Positions 59,074 to 64,000 of a stretch of DNA of 64,000 nucleotides are shown here, in pieces (within the stretch, counting starts at the first letter, position 1; the number at the start of each line of letters is the position of its first letter). The translations under genes and the position numbers were made by a program. This DNA comes from Oreocharis arfaki (Eukaryota; Chordata; Aves; Passeriformes; Paramythiidae). Location of the stretch: contig VZRR01014166.1 in NCBI GenBank assembly GCA_013398015.1, forward strand, positions 335,478 through 399,477, read 5' to 3'. The notes beneath the pieces are model-generated. The model saw only the letters and a list, made by a program, of their open reading frames with translations. It was not told the DNA's origin and ran no database searches.

Positions 59074-62000
59074 AATAAACTTTCACCGTTAGCCCACCCC
59101 ACTTTAACCCACACTGCCAGTATGAGTTCCAAACAAGTTCACCCTCATGGAAGAGCTGGTGTCGCAGGTTTTGTGTAAACGTTAGAAACAGCTAATACTG
59201 CCTGTTGTGGTCACTTCAGGTGGTGCTTTCTGCCTGCAGTTCTAACACCGCTCTTCCTAGACCCCCATTAGCTGTAATGACATTTTAAAAAGTTGACCCA
59301 GATGATCACCCACCTATCTGAAGCCTTCCAGGCTATCTCAGGTGACTGCAAAGCAGAGGTACTGGTTACATGGCAGCAGCTGGCTGTTTGCAGCAGGACT
59401 GGGATGGGATCCCTGTAGTGTCACCCCACTCAGTGACGGGCAGGCAGTCGTGCCCCCACGCTCCTGCCGACTCCCACTCCGACTGCGCACGGGAGACGTG
59501 TGAGTCAAAAGCCGTTTGGTTGTGCACAGGGAAATAAAAAGTGCTGTCTTCATACTTTTTTCTTGAAACAAAAAAGTTAACATGGAATTAGCCTGTGGCA
59601 CTCCATAAAACGACTGACACTGGTAATTGTCAGTGAAAGGGTTTGCCGGGCTCTCAGCTGTAGTACAGCCTCTAATTCTGAGCTAAATTGCTTGGTGATC
59701 CAGTCTGGCCATGCAGCCTGTTTGCGGTTTTGTTGGCATAGCAAATTGCAGGAGTAATGGCAAGTCTGGAGTGATGTGCTCACAGACTGCCTGGGGAGAG
59801 GAATTCAGGCACAACAGCTGCCAAGACAAGGGGATCTGCAAGGTAAAATCAGAGAATGGATCTGAGCAGAGGGAAAGCTGCCTCTGGCTTATTCAGATAT
59901 GGAGTCTGGGATATGGGATGTACATAAGGCAATATGCACGCACGAGGCACCAGACCTGCTGCAGCACTGATCTTGGAAACAATCAGTGAATTCAGGCACG
60001 GACTGTTCTGGGGTGTGAGAAGAGCAGGACTGGGCATGTGACTGATCAAACAGCTATTGCTGAAATTAGCATTTATGGTGTTAAAAATCAGGCAGCCTGT
60101 CTTGGAAATCAATTTGTTTGTTAATTTGCTCTTGTTTTGGGGAAAGTAAATCCATTGCTCACCAGGTGCTTTATAAATCTAATAGTTTAGTCCATTGGAG
60201 TTCATGAGAGACAGGCTTCATTCTGCATTCTTTACCTGTGGGAAGGATGGGCAAGATGAAACAGTCATCTTATCCCTGAAGAGACACAGGAAAACAGTAA
60301 AGGAGGAGTTCAGTCTGTTGGACAAGGTGTGGGCAAAGGACTTGCTGTGTAAGAGACAGTTCAATGCTGGCCGTGCATGTCTGGTAGGCACAGGAGAGAG
60401 AAATACTCTTATTCAGTGTCATCAAGTGTAACAAAGGAATTATGTCTTTCTTTGTGTATGTTGATATGGGAAGCTTTGCAGTCTGTCAGTGTAAGGAGCT
60501 GACAGAAAACCCTGCCTGTAGGACCTTCCTACTGGATCCTTATTTTTCATATTTAGGGGTTATTTTCTTCAAAGGAAAGCTTTCCCTTTTAGAGGTAAGT
60601 GAAGAGCAGCCATCTTCTTTGGGTCAGGCTGACTTGTTTTGTGAGAAGCAAACAAGCACAAAGCAAAGCTGAGGATGGTAGTGAGCACAGTGTGTGCCTG
60701 TCTGCTCATGGGCTCCTGCTGCTGGAGGCTGTGCTGGGATGGCCGTGGCTGTGTGAGGGATGGGGTCAGGTCAGCAGTGAGATGGTTCTATTCCCTGCAT
60801 GCCAAATGCAGGAAGGTCCTAAGCCAAAGATAACATGTGGAAGAGGCCCCTGGTATGGGTGCTCTGGTAGCTTCAGTCCCTCCAGGTTTGGTGTTTCCCC
60901 CCAGTCCTTATGAAAACCTCCAGGTTGTTGAGCTTTGGAGCCAGTGGGGCAAGGGATGTACAGCCAGATTTGGATGGGCTTATCAAAACTGATCCTCTTG
61001 TACAAGGCTGAGCATGAGGGTTGTGTTTAGTCCAATTTGCAGACTCTCAGTTTGTTAAACATCAAAAAACCCCAAAGACTGAGAGCAGCGTGGGTGTGAG
61101 GAGGCAGCTGGTCAGCTGGTGAGCATTGCAGTGCTCCAGCAGGGCTGGAAGAACTTGTTAGTGCTGCATTGAGCTGAAACAATCTTCAACCTCCTTCCAT
61201 CAATACTCTGTGAATATACAACTCAGTAGGTTACAGCTGGCATGTGACCCCAGAAAACTTCCTTTCTGCTTCGTTTTCTCAATGCAAAAGAATTATTTTT
61301 TCTTGGGAAGAGCTGCTGTTTGATTTATCTTCTCTGTGGCCCAAATGTTCGAGATTGTGCTGCTATAGACCTGTGTGCAGATGTTCATGGATACATGCAC
61401 GTTTTTGCACCAGCCCAGTGTACAATACCTTATTCTGAGGGCTGTACAACCACATGGGAGGGCCTCAGTGGTTGTACAGCTGCGCAGGAGGGGCCTTGTT
61501 GCCTGCTGCCAGCCCTGGAGCTGGTGGCTGGCTCCTGTCCTGCACCAAGGTCTAGCCACACTCATATGTAGCTCCAGGTAAAGCTGAGCAGTTAAAACCA
61601 CTTCCCACTGCTCAAGGCATGTCATTTGTAGAAAAGGTCAATGCGTGTTTCCTGACTGAAAGATTTTGCTTCCATAAAGCTGAAACAGGCATTCCAGCTC
61701 TACTTTCTGAATATCTGAGGGAGATTTATGTCAAAACTACCCCTTTCTTTTGAAAGGTCTTCATGATGGAAAATGGAAATTATCCTTTCAGTTCACAAAG
61801 CTGTTTTCATGTGGCCAGAATGATTAGTTTGATTTTCCTAGGGTATGACTGAAACTATTAAAAAAATATATATATCCACCTTTTAGGCTGGGACTAGAGC
61901 CTGCAGTTATTGAAGTTTGAGTTTGTCCCTTTCTCCAGTTGTTGGCACAGACCCAAGGCAGCTGCCTGGGAAGCGCCAAAGAATGTCCTTAAGTGAAGCT

Positions 62001-64000
62001 GCCACCCACACGCACGCTGCCCTCTCCATGCGAGCTCCTCCCTCCACCTCCCTGCCCATCCTCGCTCCCTCTGAAGGTCTGGCTGCAAGTCTTGTGTCAA
62101 AACAGATTGTGGCTCATTGTGGTTTTCTCTCTACAGCCTTTAGAGAGTTTTAGCTTGGGGGTGTTTCGTGAGTTAGCCTGGAAGAGCTGCCCCGGGATCC
62201 CCTGGCATTGCTAATTGCCGGTCTGAGAAGCCCAGTGGGTGAGGAACCACCTCTGGGTGTTGTTGTCATGACTTTTATGCTTTTTTTAATATTCCAGATG
62301 CACAGCTCGGAAATGGAATCTCATGGGTCCTGTTCTGGTCCTCAGTGAGTAGAACCTGCAGACTTATGGCAGAACTGCAAATTTTAGGTGTTAAAATACC
62401 AGGTTTCACAGTTGCTTTATGAGGAACCTTCTGAGAAATCTATTGCTGGTGCTGTGGCTGAGTTACGTGATTTCCCTTGGGTGAAGCTCTACAAAGATTT
62501 GATAAAACTGATTGCAGTGTTTCATTAGCCAGCAAATTCCCCAAAAGCTGATCATCCAGCAGAGCATCAAATTACTGTCTGCAGTGATACAGGATGGGAG
62601 ACTAGGCCACAGCTTTTAACGCTTTGAGAAACTCAGATAAATCACTGCCAGGATAAGTCATCATCTTCACTCATGTTGAGAGTCTGAAGACTGGTTACAA
62701 GTGGAGAGGCTGTGGGGAGGGGTCTGGAATCATCAAGCTGAGCCACAGTAACACAGTGCTTGAAATGCCCAGGGGCACCACTTAACATAATGGTTGATGC
62801 CTGCATGCTGTGACCTCAGGGTCTGTAAGGAAGCAACTGGCAACTCTAAAGGTTATACAAGGCTTTGGGAATAAATTGCTGCTGCTTCTTTATTTTCTAG
62901 GAATTTAAATAGCAATAGGTGACACTGGCATTTCACCCCACATTTCAGACAGCAATTTCTTTCTTACCCAGGGGGACATCAGTATTGCTGAAACACAAAC
63001 TATATCCTAATTTGGGGGGTTTTGAATAGTCGAGTGAAATGGAACCAAGATTTTAAATTCTTCTCATTCCAATTTCCCCCAATATTACTCAGATCAAACT
63101 AAACACCTCAGACTCTGCCCATAGTCAATCAGTAATCATCAAATTCTTGTGTCCTGAGCCATATAGCTCCTGCACTTGATCTGTGACCCCTGACAGCTCT
63201 TTAGCTACACAGTCATGCTCTTTCCTGTGAATCCTTTGCCTTAGGCCGCTTTGTGCTGCTTTATCTATCTGCCTTTCTATAACCTCACTGCCTCAGTAGT
63301 GCTTCATGACAGTGGCTGCTTTTGGGTTCCATCCCTGCCTACCCACCGGGATTTGTCCCACTGACTGCCTCTCCCAGGGTCTCCTGGTGCTGCTCTAGAG
63401 ACACGCTCCATTGGACAGTTCTTTGAGTCATCTGCAACATCCAGCAGCTTTACTGCTGCTTCTCTGAAAACGGTGAATCTCAAAAAACCAGCAAATTCGT
63501 TTTACAAGTGTGTTGCCATGGCAATGCCGTATCTGGGTCTTGTGCCTGTTTGTGCTTGGACACCTTCCTGTAACCAGGAGTCTGGAATCAGAGAGCAGAT
63601 GATGATTTTGATGGAACAGGGCAATAAGTCATAAAGCACATTCTGAGCATGTCCTGCACCTTTCTGGGTCTGTCCCTGGCCTGCCAGCTGGCAGTCATGA
63701 CCCAGCTTTCTGTAGGCTAAAGATACATAAATTACCAGACCGAGTGGAGGAGGGTCAGTGGATCCCTGGATATTTTGTCTCAAGGTGATGGCAAATAAAC
63801 GTCACACTGTGGAATGGAAGGGCAACAAACCTTGACTGGATTCATACCTAGCACAACAAATTCCTGACCGCAGGGCATGATCCCACGCATGACAGAGCTC
63901 AGCTGGGCTTCTCTGAGGTTCTGGTTTGCTTTGTGTGAAAAAAAAGAATCTTTGCGTCTACCTGTTCCGTTTGACATTTCGATGCCAAGCCTCTGTGAAG
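59074..64000. other. Intergenic; no gene recognised
   Basis: Only short open frames with no recognisable family occur on either strand. EDA2R is the next gene in mammals, but none of its cysteine-rich exons was seen here. Confidence 0.5.

Overview
The window looks like a songbird (passerine) nuclear scaffold. All genes are intron-rich with GT/AG splice sites. It carries CR1 LINE tails typical of birds and reptiles, a tRNA-Ile-derived SINE with a CR1-like 3' tail, and a solo endogenous-retrovirus LTR of a type I associate with passerines. The gene order VSIG4 - HSF3 - HEPH matches the block at human Xq12 and the mouse X, which corresponds to chicken chromosome 4 and passerine 4A. Species and chromosome are inferences from gene content and recalled repeat families. 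Two assembly gaps (runs of N) lie at 12862-13320 and 34687-35192.

Layout. (1) 1-15.6 kb, minus strand: two tandem VSIG4/CRIg-like immunoglobulin receptor genes. The upstream copy (B, 8205-15626) can be followed over nine coding exons that close in one frame of 414 codons: signal peptide, V domain, C2 domain, three short Thr-rich stalk exons, transmembrane exon, 22-bp micro-exon, cytoplasmic tail. The second copy (A, 62-2725) shows its signal peptide, V and C2 exons, then runs off the left edge. The V domains are only about 55% identical, yet the C2 exons and flanking intron are 99.4% identical over 496 bp, which points to recent gene conversion or an assembly duplication. (2) 15.6-21.3 kb: no gene recognised; solo LTR at about 17.14-17.72 kb. 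(3) 21.3-34.7 kb, minus strand: HSF3, an avian heat-shock transcription factor. Eleven coding exons are visible and in frame (485 codons including the stop); the first coding exon, the start of the DNA-binding domain, is missing and probably lies in the second gap, inside a CpG-rich island. (4) 38.3-57.1 kb, plus strand: a complete 20-exon HEPH (hephaestin) gene of 1153 codons with all six cupredoxin domains, all three type-1 copper sites, the trinuclear-cluster histidines, a C-terminal membrane anchor and a basic tail. (5) 57.1-64 kb: intergenic sequence with one SINE; no gene recognised.

Functional links between the genes are not implied by their adjacency: VSIG4 is a macrophage complement receptor, HSF3 a stress-response transcription factor and HEPH a membrane ferroxidase. 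HSF3 and HEPH are divergent and flank a CpG island that may serve both. I found no new biological system. The most interesting points are the mosaic VSIG4 duplication, the frame-switching micro-exon in the VSIG4 tail, the intact HSF3 (a pseudogene in humans), and the repeated exon pattern of HEPH.
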